From Nocardia inohanensis NBRC 100128 (GTDB lineage: Bacteria > Actinomycetota > Actinomycetes > Mycobacteriales > Mycobacteriaceae), in NCBI RefSeq assembly GCF_001612945.1, contig NZ_BDBK01000004.1, positions 248,001-312,000 on the forward strand: a stretch of DNA of 64,000 nt, read 5' to 3'. Below the pieces are notes generated by a model. It was given only the letters and a program-made list of their open reading frames with translations, was not told where the DNA came from and did no database searches. The position numbers were made by a program, and so were the translations under genes. This document shows positions 25,590 to 35,326 of the stretch, one piece after another (the first letter of the stretch is position 1; each line of letters starts with the position of its first letter).

Positions 25590-27632
25590 TTGACGTCCGA
25601 GCGTCCGCTGGGTCTGAATCGTCGCAAGTTCTTGGTCGCGTTGGGAGTGGTGCCGGCGGTGGCGGTGCTGCCGGCCTGTTCGAAGAATTCGGATGCTTCG
25701 AAGGGGTTGATCGGGCCGGATATGTCGGGGTCGGATCCGAGCGTGCGGCCGCAGGACGATTTGTATCGGTTCGTCAACGGGAAGTGGCTGAAGGAGTATC
25801 AGCTGCCCGGGGACAAGGTCAGTTTCGGGACGTTCGACGAGGTCGGCGATCGGGTCGAGGCGCAGCTCAAGGAGATTGTGGAGGGGATTCACAATCCGAA
25901 GCCGGGGACCGATGAGCAGCGGATCCGGGATCTGTACGACGCGCGGATGGACAAGGCGGAGATCGAGAAGCTCGGCATGACGCCTTTGCAGGATCTGTTC
26001 GAGCAGATCGACAAGGCGGGGAGCAAGGCCGAGCTGGCGCAGGTGATGGGGGCGCTGCCCGGGGTCGGGCTGATCGGGCTGGGCGTGGGGAGCGATCCCA
26101 AGGATTCGAATGCCTACCTACCCGGGGTGGGGCAGGCGGGGCTCGGGCTGGGCGAGCAGTACTACCGGAAGCCGGAGAACGCGGACAAGCTGGCGGCCTA
26201 TCGCAAGTACATGCAGCAGATCGCGGCAGGTGCGGGGTTCGCGGATCCGACGGCGATGGCGGATCGGGTGGTGGATCTGGAGACCCGGATCGCCGCATTC
26301 CATTGGGACAATGTGCGGACTCGCGATACCGATGCCACCTACAACCTGCGCAGCTGGGCCGAATTGGTCGCGCTGGGACCGCAATTCGATTGGGATCCGT
26401 GGTTGCGCGGCAATACCGACCGGCCGAAGGAACTGTTCGACAGGCTGAATGTCGACGAACCGTCGTTCGTCACCGGCGCGGCGCAGCTGTGGGCCGAGGT
26501 GGATATCGCGGTGTGGAAGGAGTATTTGAAGCTCGGCCTGGTGCGCGGATTCGCCAGTTATCTGCCCAAGGCCATCGCCGATCCGAACTTCGAATTCTTC
26601 GGCAAGCAGATGCAGGGGCTGAAGGAGCGCCCCGAGCTGTGGAAGGCGGCGATCTCCACCGTCAACGGCACGGTCGGCGAGGCGCTCGGAAAACTCTACG
26701 TGGACAAGCACTTTCCGCCGGAGGCGAAGAAACAGGCCCTCGATATGGTGGGCGCGCTGCGCGAGGCGTACAAGCAGAACTTCACGAACTCCAGCTGGAT
26801 GTCCCCGCCCACCCGGGAGGCCGCCATCGTCAAACTGGACAAGATCAATGCCAAGATCGGGTATCCGGACAAGTGGGAGGACTACTCCAAGCTCACCGTC
26901 ACCCGCGGCAAGCTCGTCCAATCCCTGCGCGCCTCGGGCGAATTCGATGCCAAGCGCATGTTCGACCGGCTCGGCACCAAGGTGGACAAGTCCGAGTGGG
27001 GCATGCCGCCGCAGACGGTGAACGCCTACTACAACCCGGCCGCCAACGAGATCGTCTTCCCGGCCGCGTTCCTCCAGCCGCCGTTCTTCGACCCCGATGC
27101 CGAGCCGGCGGTGAATTACGGTGCGGGCGGCGCGGTCATCGGCCACGAGATCGGGCACGGCTTCGACGATCAGGGCTCCAAATACGACGGCGACGGCAAC
27201 CTGAAGGATTGGTGGACGCCCGCGGACAAGGCCGCGTTCGACGCCAAGACCAAGCAGCTCATCGAGCAGTACAACGCCCTGGTGCCGGCCGGTCTGCCCG
27301 CCGACCAGCATGTGAACGGCGAGCTCACCGTGGGCGAGAACCTGGCCGACCTGCGCGGATTGGAGATCTCGCTGGCCGCCTACCGGATCATCGAGAAGCG
27401 CAAGGGTTCCGACGCTCCGGACTTCAAGCCCATGTTCGAGTCGTGGGGCCGCACCTGGCGCACCAAGCAGACCGATGAGGCGCTCGAACAGCAGATCGCC
27501 GAGGACCCGCACTCCCCCGCCGAATTCCGCTGCAATCAGGTGGTGCGGAATCTGCCGGAGTTCTACGACACCTACGGCGTCAAGGAAGGCGACCGGGAGT
27601 ACCTGCCGCCGGATCAGCGCATCACCCTCTGA
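25590..27632 (+). CDS. M13-family zinc metallopeptidase lipoprotein (copy 1)
   Basis: 680 residues from TTG 25590, chosen because AGAGGAG lies just upstream and because the N-terminus then matches the paralogue next door (TSERPLGLNRRKFLVALG versus TSSGPVRLDRRTFLIALG). A twin-arginine-like RR-x-F motif and a lipobox-like end (LPAC) predict an exported lipoprotein. The neprilysin/PepO fold shows the substrate-binding NAYY, zinc motif HEIGH near residue 520 and ENLADLRG with the third ligand. A frame open upstream to 25257 has no support. Such peptidases cleave small peptides outside the cytoplasm. Confidence 0.92.
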   Translation: MTSERPLGLNRRKFLVALGVVPAVAVLPACSKNSDASKGLIGPDMSGSDPSVRPQDDLYRFVNGKWLKEYQLPGDKVSFGTFDEVGDRVEAQLKEIVEGIHNPKPGTDEQRIRDLYDARMDKAEIEKLGMTPLQDLFEQIDKAGSKAELAQVMGALPGVGLIGLGVGSDPKDSNAYLPGVGQAGLGLGEQYYRKPENADKLAAYRKYMQQIAAGAGFADPTAMADRVVDLETRIAAFHWDNVRTRDTDATYNLRSWAELVALGPQFDWDPWLRGNTDRPKELFDRLNVDEPSFVTGAAQLWAEVDIAVWKEYLKLGLVRGFASYLPKAIADPNFEFFGKQMQGLKERPELWKAAISTVNGTVGEALGKLYVDKHFPPEAKKQALDMVGALREAYKQNFTNSSWMSPPTREAAIVKLDKINAKIGYPDKWEDYSKLTVTRGKLVQSLRASGEFDAKRMFDRLGTKVDKSEWGMPPQTVNAYYNPAANEIVFPAAFLQPPFFDPDAEPAVNYGAGGAVIGHEIGHGFDDQGSKYDGDGNLKDWWTPADKAAFDAKTKQLIEQYNALVPAGLPADQHVNGELTVGENLADLRGLEISLAAYRIIEKRKGSDAPDFKPMFESWGRTWRTKQTDEALEQQIAEDPHSPAEFRCNQVVRNLPEFYDTYGVKEGDREYLPPDQRITL

Positions 27633-27704
27633 CGCTCTCCGCCCGGACCCGGCGTCGCACCGGTAGCCTCAGCGGAGCACGTCCGCTAACGAGAGGGTCT
27701 ACTG

Positions 27705-29741
27705 GTGACATCGTCGGGTCCGGTGCGCCTTGATCGCCGCACGTTTCTGATTGCCCTGGGCGTCGTGCCCGCGGCCGCGGCGCTGGCTTCCTGCACCAAG
27801 GATGAAGCGCCGAAAACGCTTGCGGGGCCGGATCTTTCCGGGGCCGACGAGTCGGTGCGGGTGCAGGACGATCTGTACCGGTACGTCAACGGCAAGTGGC
27901 TGAAGGAGTATCAGCTGCCGCCGGACAAGACCTCCTACGGCGCGATCAGCGAGGCGGTCGAGCGCACCCAGAACCAGCTGCGCGAGATCATCGACGGCAT
28001 CAAGGACCCGGAACCGGGTTCGGATGCGCAGAAGATCCGGGATCTGTACGACGCCCGGGTGGACTGGGACACCGTCGAGAAGCTCGGTATGACGCCGTTG
28101 CAGGGGCTGTTCGAGCAGATCGACAAGGCCGGCGCCAAACCCGAGCTCGCGAAGGTGATGGGCGCCTTGCCGATCGGCGGGCTGATCGGCCTCGGGGTGA
28201 GCATCGACCGCAAGAACTCCAGCGTCTATGTGCCCGCGGTGGGCCAGTCCGGGATCGGGCTGGAGGAGGACTACTACAGCAAGCCGCAGTACGCCGAGAA
28301 GCTGGCGGCCTACCGGGTCTTCCTGGAGTCGATCGCCAAGGGCGCGGGCTTCCCCGATCCGGGCGGGATGGCGCAGCGGGTCTTCGATCTGGAGAAGAAG
28401 ATCGCCGCCGCCTTCTGGGACCGGGTGCGCCGCCGCGATGCCGACGCCACCTACAACCGCATGACCTGGACCCAATTGACCGAACTGGGCAAGGGTTTCG
28501 ATTTCGAGCCGTGGCTGGCGGGCTGCACCGACCGCTCCAAGGACCTGTTCGCGGAGGTGGTGGTCGGGCAGCCGTCCTTCGTGACCGCGGCCGGGCAGCT
28601 GTGGGCCGAGACCGATATCGCGGTCTGGCGGGACTATCTGAAGCTGCACCTGGTGATGAACTTCGCCAAGTATCTGCCGATCGCGATCAACGACGCCTAC
28701 TTCGAATTCTTCGGCCGGGTGATGCGCGGGCAGCAGGAGCGCGCCGAGCGCTGGAAGTACGGCGTCGACACCGTCAACGGCCAGCTGCCGGATCTGCTCG
28801 GAAAACTCTACGTGGACAAGCACTTCCCCGCCTCGGCCAAGGACGAGGTGAAGCGCATGGTGGACGATCTGATGACCGCCTACCGCGACAATTTCCGGAG
28901 TTCGGATTGGATGACCCAGCCGACCCGGGACGCGGCGCTGGCCAAGCTGGACAAGATGCGGGTCAAGATCGGTTACCCGGACAAGTGGGACGATTACTCG
29001 AAGCTGACCATCACGCGCGGGAAGCTGGTCGAATCGCTGCTCGCCGTCAGCGCTTTCGGCACCAAGAAGGATTGGGACCGGCTCGGCACCCCGGTCGACA
29101 AGTCGGAGTGGGGCATGAGCCCGCAGACCGTCAACGCCTACTACTCGCAGACCAATAACGAGATCGTCTTCCCGGCGGCGTATTTGCAGCCGCCGTACTT
29201 CGACAAGGATGCCGCGCTGGCGGTGAACTTCGGTGCGGTCGGCTCGACCATCGGACACGAGATCGGGCACGGGTTCGACGATCAGGGCCGCAAGTACGAC
29301 GGCGACGGCAATCTGCGCGAGTGGTGGACGGCCGAGGACAAGGCCGCCTTCGAGGCCAAGGCGGCGAAGGTGGTGGCCCAGTTCGACGGCCTGGTCCCGG
29401 AGGGCCTGTCGCCGGAGAACAAGGTGAACGGCAAACTCACCCTCGGCGAGAACCTGGCCGACCTGCGCGGTTTGCAGATCGCGCTGACCGCCTACCGGAA
29501 CGCGGAAAAGCGTGCGGGCAATGACAATCCCGACTATCGCAGCATGTTCCTGGGCTGGTCGCGGGCGTGGCGCTCGAAGCAGACCCCGGAGCTCACCGCC
29601 GAGCAGCTCTCGGACCCGCACTCCCCCGACGAGTTCCGTGCCAACCAGCCGGTTCGCAATCTGGCGGAGTTCTACAACACCTTCGGGGTGAAGGAAGGCG
29701 ACAAGCTGTTCATGGCCCCGGATCAGCGCGTCACCTTCTGA
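27705..29741 (+). CDS. M13-family zinc metallopeptidase lipoprotein (copy 2)
   Basis: 678 residues from a GTG start. It has the same architecture as copy 1: RR-x-F export signal, lipobox-like LASC, NAYY, HEIGH near residue 520, ENLADLRG and the C-terminal 'DEFRANQPVRNLAEFYNTF'. The two are alike over their whole length, a tandem duplication with 72 bases between them. It is convergent with the YjbR-like gene, with only three bases between stops. Confidence 0.93.
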   Translation: MTSSGPVRLDRRTFLIALGVVPAAAALASCTKDEAPKTLAGPDLSGADESVRVQDDLYRYVNGKWLKEYQLPPDKTSYGAISEAVERTQNQLREIIDGIKDPEPGSDAQKIRDLYDARVDWDTVEKLGMTPLQGLFEQIDKAGAKPELAKVMGALPIGGLIGLGVSIDRKNSSVYVPAVGQSGIGLEEDYYSKPQYAEKLAAYRVFLESIAKGAGFPDPGGMAQRVFDLEKKIAAAFWDRVRRRDADATYNRMTWTQLTELGKGFDFEPWLAGCTDRSKDLFAEVVVGQPSFVTAAGQLWAETDIAVWRDYLKLHLVMNFAKYLPIAINDAYFEFFGRVMRGQQERAERWKYGVDTVNGQLPDLLGKLYVDKHFPASAKDEVKRMVDDLMTAYRDNFRSSDWMTQPTRDAALAKLDKMRVKIGYPDKWDDYSKLTITRGKLVESLLAVSAFGTKKDWDRLGTPVDKSEWGMSPQTVNAYYSQTNNEIVFPAAYLQPPYFDKDAALAVNFGAVGSTIGHEIGHGFDDQGRKYDGDGNLREWWTAEDKAAFEAKAAKVVAQFDGLVPEGLSPENKVNGKLTLGENLADLRGLQIALTAYRNAEKRAGNDNPDYRSMFLGWSRAWRSKQTPELTAEQLSDPHSPDEFRANQPVRNLAEFYNTFGVKEGDKLFMAPDQRVTF

Positions 29742-29744
29742 CCC

Positions 29745-30077
29745 TCACTCCCCGAGTAGTTCGCGGGGCGCGGCCTGCCGCCAGGAGTCGGCGATGATGG
29801 CTTCGAGTTCGTCCAGATCCTCCAAGGCGGAGAGGTGAACTCGGATCCAGGCATTGTTCGCCTCGTGCCCGGCGATCCAGAACTTCTCCGGTTCGGCCTG
29901 GACCAGTTCGTCACGGTCGGCGATGGGGCAGCGGACGGCCATGGAGCTCTCGTGCTCGGGCAGGGTGAGGAACAGCTTGCCCTTGACCCGGAAAGTGGGC
30001 ATCTGCCACTCGAAGAGCTCCTTGGTCTCGGGCAGTGAAAGTGCCACTGCCCGAACATCATCGCCGGTTGCCGTCAT
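29745..30077 (-). CDS. MmcQ/YjbR-family protein
   Basis: 110 residues from ATG 30077 (MTATGDDVRAVALSLPETKELFEWQMPTFRVKGKLF). It is a typical YjbR-fold protein with the 'LPET.E...W..PTFRV.GK.F' opening and a C-terminal 'NNAWIRVHLSAL' strand-helix. The family has a double-wing fold and is called DNA-binding by structure, but its role is not known. The frame extends to 30107, but the inner Met fits family length. Confidence 0.88.
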   Translation of the reverse strand: MTATGDDVRAVALSLPETKELFEWQMPTFRVKGKLFLTLPEHESSMAVRCPIADRDELVQAEPEKFWIAGHEANNAWIRVHLSALEDLDELEAIIADSWRQAAPRELLGE

Positions 30078-30122
30078 GCGGGTGATTTTCCCAGGCGGGT
30101 ACGACAACCGGCGATCCGGACG

Positions 30123-32249
30123 TCAGTGCGTGACGAGCCGCCAGTTGTCGGGCAGGTTGGTGGCGGTGACGCGGTCGCCCTCCACCGCCAGATCGACGAC
30201 GGTGCCGCCGAGGCGCAGATCGGTGAGTTCGACTCGGCCCCAGCGCGCCGGCAGATGCGGCAGCACCGTGAGGGTGCGATGCGGGACGTCGGGGTCCAGG
30301 CCGAGGAACGAGCGCACCAGCAGCAGCGGCGCGGCGCTGGCCCATGCCTGCGGGGAGCACGAGGTCGGATAGGGCACGGGCGCGGCGAACTTGTTGCGCG
30401 GGAAGCCACAGAACAGTTCCGGCAGCCGGCCACCGAACGCCCCGGCCGCGTCGAGCAGGCCCTCGGCCAGGCGGGTCGCGAGTTCGACCGCGCCGGGCAG
30501 GTGCCGGTAGCGCAGCAGGCCCGCGACGGCGATGGCGGTGTCGTGCGGCCAGACCGAGCCGTTGTGGTAGCTCATCGGGTTGTAGGCGCCCATATCGGAA
30601 GCCAGTGTGCGCAAACCGAATCCGCTGTCCATCTCCGAACTCGCCAGCTTCCGGATGACGATGGCCGCATGCTCGTCGGTGACGATGCCCGACCACAGGC
30701 AGTGCCCGATATTGCTGGTCAGGGCATCGAGCCGGCGTTTGCTGCCGTCCAGACCGACCGCGAACCAACCCTTTTCGGGCAGCCAGAAGGCTTCGGCGAA
30801 CTTGGTGCGCAGTTCTTCGGCGTGATCGCGCAGATGCCCGGCGGTGGTGCCGTCGCCGAACTCCTCGGCCAGGTCGGCGCGGGCCAGCAGCGCGGCGTAC
30901 ACGTAACCCTGCACCTCGCACAGCGCGATCGGCGGCTCCGGAAGATGGCCCGCCGCATCGTTGATGCCGTCGAAGCTGTCCTTCCAGCCCTGATTGATCA
31001 GGCCGCGATCAGTGGCGCGCCGGTACTCGACGAAACCGTCGCCGTCGCGGTCGCCGTAATCGGCGATCCAGGCCAGCGCGGCATCGGCGGCGGGCAGCAG
31101 CGCCTGCACCGCTTCGATATCCGCGCCCCAGCTGCGGGCCTGCGCCAGCAGCATGACGAAAAGCGGGGTGGCGTCGACGGTTCCGTAATAGGTCTCGCCG
31201 CCCAGCACCGCGCCGCTGGCGGGTCCGCGCCGCATCTCGTGCATGATGCGGCCGGGCTCCTCCTCGGTCATCGGATCCACGCGCTGGCCCTGCATCTCGG
31301 CCAGCTGTTGCAGGGTGCCCACGGCCAGGCCGACATCCAGCGGCAGCGCCATCCAGGCGGTGAGCAGGGAGTCGCGGCCGAACAGGGTCATGAACCAGGG
31401 CGCGCCCGCGGCCACGAACGGGCGGCCGCCGCGCGCGTCGTCGTGAATCTGCAAGGCGCCCAGGTCGCTTTCGGTGCGCTCCAGGATCCACGCCAGTTGC
31501 GGGTCGGCGGCGGTGATATTGGTGGCGGTATCGCGCCAGGCCGCGATCTTGCGACTGGGTTCGCTGGCTTCGTAGTGCTCACCCGGGCGCAGCGGCGAGT
31601 GGATGGGCTGATTGCCCATGGTCGGCTGCGCCACGATCTCGGTCTGCCAGTGCCCGCCCGCCGGGACCACCGCGCGCCAGGCCAGCGAACCCGGCAGCAC
31701 CACCGGCGTTTCCGAGGACGACACCGACAAGCCACGCGACCGGTCGGATCTGTCGTTGAGCAGCAATTCCACATCCGCCACCAGGATCTCGGCGCGGGCA
31801 TTGCCGCCGCGCCCCTCCTTGACCGCGAACAGGTCCACGAAGTCGGCGTCGACGTGCAGCACCAGATCGACGGCGGTGGTCTCGCGGCCCAGGTTCTCCA
31901 CGGTGATGGTTTCACGCAGCCCGTCGGCCACCAGACGTTCCCGGACGATCAATACCGTGCTGTCCGCCGCGCCGGCCCGGGGAGGCCGGCGCAGTATGAA
32001 CCGGGCGGTGAACGCCTCCGGGCTCAATACCGACAGCGGCTCCGGCCGCTGCCCGTCCAACCGCAGCTCCCACCGGGACAGCACGCGCGCGTCCCGGTAG
32101 AACAGACCGTACGGGGTGCCCGGCTCGACATCGCCGAGCCGGTCCGACAGGCAGAATGTGCTGCCTTCCACCAATGTCACCGCGCCCCCGGCGCCACCCA
32201 GGGTCGAGGGCTCACCGGTGTTCAGCGCGGCCGGAGCCTCTCCGTTCAT
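30123..32249 (-). CDS. Glycogen-debranching-type amylo-alpha-1,6-glucosidase
   Basis: 708 residues. An N-terminal beta-rich 'glycogen debranching N-terminal' domain (about 20-215; FCLSDRLGDVEPGTPYGLFYRDARVLSRWELRL) precedes an (alpha/alpha)6 catalytic domain with APWFMTLFGRDSLLTAWMALP, INQGWKDSFDGI and YNPMSYHNGSVWPHDTAI. Acidic residues in these motifs suit an inverting glucosidase. No signal peptide is seen. It overlaps the upstream glycosyltransferase gene by four bases (ATGA), suggesting joint work on alpha-glucan or a related oligosaccharide. Confidence 0.88.
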   Translation of the reverse strand: MNGEAPAALNTGEPSTLGGAGGAVTLVEGSTFCLSDRLGDVEPGTPYGLFYRDARVLSRWELRLDGQRPEPLSVLSPEAFTARFILRRPPRAGAADSTVLIVRERLVADGLRETITVENLGRETTAVDLVLHVDADFVDLFAVKEGRGGNARAEILVADVELLLNDRSDRSRGLSVSSSETPVVLPGSLAWRAVVPAGGHWQTEIVAQPTMGNQPIHSPLRPGEHYEASEPSRKIAAWRDTATNITAADPQLAWILERTESDLGALQIHDDARGGRPFVAAGAPWFMTLFGRDSLLTAWMALPLDVGLAVGTLQQLAEMQGQRVDPMTEEEPGRIMHEMRRGPASGAVLGGETYYGTVDATPLFVMLLAQARSWGADIEAVQALLPAADAALAWIADYGDRDGDGFVEYRRATDRGLINQGWKDSFDGINDAAGHLPEPPIALCEVQGYVYAALLARADLAEEFGDGTTAGHLRDHAEELRTKFAEAFWLPEKGWFAVGLDGSKRRLDALTSNIGHCLWSGIVTDEHAAIVIRKLASSEMDSGFGLRTLASDMGAYNPMSYHNGSVWPHDTAIAVAGLLRYRHLPGAVELATRLAEGLLDAAGAFGGRLPELFCGFPRNKFAAPVPYPTSCSPQAWASAAPLLLVRSFLGLDPDVPHRTLTVLPHLPARWGRVELTDLRLGGTVVDLAVEGDRVTATNLPDNWRLVTH

Positions 32250-33838
32250 GCGGAACCTTCCTCCAAAGCACCCGGATCCGGCACTGCGCCGGGCTCGGTC
32301 CCGGACGCGGAACCTGTTGTCTGGCTGATTGCTTCGGGAACCGTTCTACGGCCCGTGGTGAACCCGCCACCGGTCAAGAGGGGTGGATCGGCGACCAGCT
32401 CGACGACGACCTCGGCCGATACCGGCGTGATGGGCGAATTGCCCGGGGTGGGAAGCAGATTCGACGGCCGGCCCGCGAACTCGTCCGGGACCGACAGCGG
32501 AGAATCTACCGGCAAGCCGACCGCCGCCCCGGCAGCCGGACCCGGCGTGCCCGATCCGGTGATCCGCCGCCCGCCGCGCTTGGAGCCGCCGGCGGCGCGG
32601 CGCGGCACCGAATCCGCGGCCCGCCCCGGACCGGTGCCGGCGGCACGGGCGGGTTGCGGGGTGGATTGATGCGACGGCGCGGTCGACCAGGTGTGGATGG
32701 TGATGCGACCGGCGCGGCGCGGCTTGTGGTCGCGGACCACCGCCCGATAGATGTCCTCGTAGCCGCGGCCGAGGGTGTCGGCGCCGAAATTCGCGGCGAC
32801 GTGGGCCCGCATGGCGTGCGGGTCGTACTCGGCGACTTCCTTGATGGCGGCCGGGATTTCGGCGGGATCGTCGCAGATGCGGCCGGTGACGCCGTCGACG
32901 ACGACCTCGGCCACCGCACCGCCGCGCAGGGCCACGACGGGGGTGCCGCAGACCATCGCCTCGATCATGACCATGCCGAAGGGCTCTTCCCAGCGGATCG
33001 GGAAGAGCAGGCAGCGGGCATGGGCGAGCAGTTCCCGTTTGGCCGCCGTATCGGCCATGCCGAACATGGTGTCGTGCTCGGTGAGCAGCGGCTCCACCTG
33101 CGCGTGGAAGTACTCCAGTTCCGGTGGCTCCGCACACTTTCCGGCCAGGATCAGCGGCAGGCCCGCCGCGTGCGCGGCCTCCAGGGCCAGGTGCGGGGCC
33201 TTGTCGGCGGTGAAGCGGCCCAGGAACAGCGCGTAGTCGCGCTTCTCGGTGGTGAACGGCCAGTCCTCGACGCGGATCGCATTGTGTACGCGCCCGGCCC
33301 AATTCAGGTCCGGGGCCAGGGCACGCTGGCGGTCGCTGATCGCCACCAGCTGCGCGTCGTCGCCGAGTTCGCGGTAGTACATGTACGGGTCGCCGTAGAC
33401 CGGCCCGTGCACGGTGACCACGGTGGGCAGGCCCAGCTCGCGATACATGGGCATGTTCAGCGGTCCGGCGAAGGTGTGGTCGTGGACCAGATCCAGGCCG
33501 CCGCCGGCCGCCAGTCGCTCCAGCGCACGCCGGACCTTCAAGGCGTGCACCACTTCCGGGAAGGGATCGCCGAGCCGTTCGGATTGGGCGCGATCCCATA
33601 GCGACAGGAAGCGGCCCTTGGTCCCGTTCTCGCCCGCACCGAGCAGGGTGACCTCGTGGCCGCGCTCGACCAGCGCGTCCACCAGATCCGCGACCACCGC
33701 TTCGACGCCGCCGTATGCCTTGGGCGGGATGTCGAAATATGGTGGCACCACCATCGCGATGCGTAGCTTGTCGCGGGTGGCGGGCGGGAATTCGAATGCG
33801 GCAGACGCCGGGCCGGGCGCCGGGAATTGCGCGCTCAT
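32246..33838 (-). CDS. GT4-family glycosyltransferase with long disordered tail
   Basis: 530 residues from ATG 33838, with AAGGAG a few bases upstream. The GT-B fold is clear: N-terminal 'LRIAMVVPPYFDIPPKAYGGVEAVVADLVDAL', the sugar-donor motif 'EEPFGMVMIEAMVCGTPVVALRGGAVAEVV' with the E-x7-E pattern, and 'FLGRFTADKAPHLALEAA'. From about residue 395 the chain becomes a Pro/Gly/Ser/Thr-rich tail of ~130 residues not usual in the family. Donor and acceptor are unknown. Its translational coupling to the debranching-type gene suggests glycan or glucan metabolism. Confidence 0.88.
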   Translation of the reverse strand: MSAQFPAPGPASAAFEFPPATRDKLRIAMVVPPYFDIPPKAYGGVEAVVADLVDALVERGHEVTLLGAGENGTKGRFLSLWDRAQSERLGDPFPEVVHALKVRRALERLAAGGGLDLVHDHTFAGPLNMPMYRELGLPTVVTVHGPVYGDPYMYYRELGDDAQLVAISDRQRALAPDLNWAGRVHNAIRVEDWPFTTEKRDYALFLGRFTADKAPHLALEAAHAAGLPLILAGKCAEPPELEYFHAQVEPLLTEHDTMFGMADTAAKRELLAHARCLLFPIRWEEPFGMVMIEAMVCGTPVVALRGGAVAEVVVDGVTGRICDDPAEIPAAIKEVAEYDPHAMRAHVAANFGADTLGRGYEDIYRAVVRDHKPRRAGRITIHTWSTAPSHQSTPQPARAAGTGPGRAADSVPRRAAGGSKRGGRRITGSGTPGPAAGAAVGLPVDSPLSVPDEFAGRPSNLLPTPGNSPITPVSAEVVVELVADPPLLTGGGFTTGRRTVPEAISQTTGSASGTEPGAVPDPGALEEGSA

Positions 33839-34215
33839 GGCCTCTCCTTTCCGGAACACGGTGCCGATACCGGGTGATGGCAGCGGCGGGTGGCCGTGGC
33901 CGGCGGGAGAAGATCGAAAACAAAAGTGCCGCAGTGCACTACCTCGGGTCGGCATGCCGGGGTGAGTACCGGGGCAGGCCGGAATCGCGCGGGGAGTTTC
34001 GATGGCGCTACAGGTTATGAACGCCGATGATCGTCGCGCCGGTCGGCGCAACGTCGCGCTCTACGGCCATTAGGTGAGTTCCACGATATCGCCGAAGATC
34101 TCACCGAAACCACAGATCGGCTTTGTTCGGTGGTTTATCCGTAGAAAGTTCAGTCGCAGCTATCGGGGGTGCACCGCACGAGACAACGAACCGTTACCGA
34201 GGAACGATCGGTTTG
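33839..34215. other. Intergenic region upstream of the GT4 operon
   Basis: There is no supported gene in these 377 bases. The minus-strand promoter of the glycosyltransferase operon must lie here, and the 3' end of the adenylation-like gene's transcript also falls here. I saw no iron box and no clear terminator. Confidence 0.5.
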
Positions 34216-35283
34216 TCAGGCGGCGTAATCGATTTCGTCGTCGACATCGGTAATCGCGGCGGCGGGGGTATCGAATACCAGCCAGCCGTCGGCGGTCCAG
34301 CTGCCGCGCGCGCCGGTCCGAACCAACCGACCGCCGGGAATGAATGGGTCGTCGTGGAAACCGGGCACCTCGGCATCGGTTTCCAGGGCCAGGGCCGCGC
34401 CGCCCAGGTAGACCTCGCCACTGCCGCCCGGCGCGACCGGACGCCGGGCCTCGTCCAGCACCAGCAGGCGAGCACCCGGGATGGGGCGCAGGCGACCGGA
34501 GCCGTCGAGCGGTCCGCGTGCCGCTACGCCGGCGTATTCGGTTGCGGTGTAGGCGAATCCGGCGCACGAGCCGGGGGCGATCGCGCGCAACAATGCGGGC
34601 AATATTGCCGGGCAATGGGTTCCGAGCACATCCCAGCGGCGCACCGTCGGCAATTCCGGGGTGGGCAGGGTCGCGAAACGGGCCAGGGTTTCGGCGCCGG
34701 CGACCACATGGGTGGCGGCCGCGCTTGCCAGCAGGACGGCCAGGGCGGCGGCGTCGGCACGCTGGGCGGCCGTGGTCAGTACCAGGGTGGCGCCGTCGGC
34801 GAGGGCCGCGAGCAGTTCCACGGCCGCATCGGAGGTGTTCCACTCGGTGGCCAGCACCCGCACATCGGCGGATCCGAAGGCGCGGTCGAAAGTGCAGGTG
34901 CGCAGATCGGCGGCGACGGCCCGGCGGTCGTCCGCGGCGGCGGAGATGGCGACGGGCTTGAGGCCGGTGCCCTCGGGTCCGAGTTCGGCGAGCACCGAGC
35001 CGGTGGCGGCGGCCGCGGCGACCTCGCAGAGCAGGCGGGCCAGATCGTCCAGGGTGGGTCCGGCGGTGCCGGTGACGCCGCCGTCGAGGCGTTCGTAGAG
35101 TTCGGCATAGGTGAGGATGTGCCCGCCGCAGCGCACCGCGGTTCGCAGCGCGGGGACACGGCGACCGCACTCGATCAGGGCGGATACCGACGGCACGTCG
35201 TACAGTTCGACGCCATTGGCCCATTCGTCCACGAGCCGGTGACGCTCCACCGCGGACAAACTCTCGGGCACCGCACGCTCCAT
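34216..35283 (-). CDS. Degenerate stand-alone adenylation-like protein
   Basis: 355 residues from ATG 35283, preceded by AGGTGAG; a GTG three codons upstream is possible. The start (LSAVERHRLVDEWANGVELYDVPSVSALIECG ... HILTYAEL) resembles the linker and A1 region of NRPS adenylation domains. Near the end 'IPGARLLVLDEARRPVAPGGSGEVYLGG' and 'LVRTGARGSWTADGWLVF' resemble the A6-A8 regions. The phosphate-binding TSGSTGxPKG loop is absent and the C-terminal subdomain with the catalytic lysine is missing, so adenylation is unlikely. An iron box lies 25 bases upstream. It may be a scaffold protein or a decaying NRPS fragment. Confidence 0.65.
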   Translation of the reverse strand: MERAVPESLSAVERHRLVDEWANGVELYDVPSVSALIECGRRVPALRTAVRCGGHILTYAELYERLDGGVTGTAGPTLDDLARLLCEVAAAAATGSVLAELGPEGTGLKPVAISAAADDRRAVAADLRTCTFDRAFGSADVRVLATEWNTSDAAVELLAALADGATLVLTTAAQRADAAALAVLLASAAATHVVAGAETLARFATLPTPELPTVRRWDVLGTHCPAILPALLRAIAPGSCAGFAYTATEYAGVAARGPLDGSGRLRPIPGARLLVLDEARRPVAPGGSGEVYLGGAALALETDAEVPGFHDDPFIPGGRLVRTGARGSWTADGWLVFDTPAAAITDVDDEIDYAA

Positions 35284-35307
35284 TGCTCTCACCTCGAACT
35301 ACACAAC

Positions 35308-35326
35308 TTATGCAAGCCTAACTTAA
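35308..35326 (-). promoter_or_regulatory. Iron box (IdeR/DtxR-like)
   Basis: TTATGCAAGCCTAACTTAA matches 14 of 19 positions of the IdeR consensus TTAGGTTAGGCTAACCTAA. It lies just upstream of the adenylation-like gene. Confidence 0.65.
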
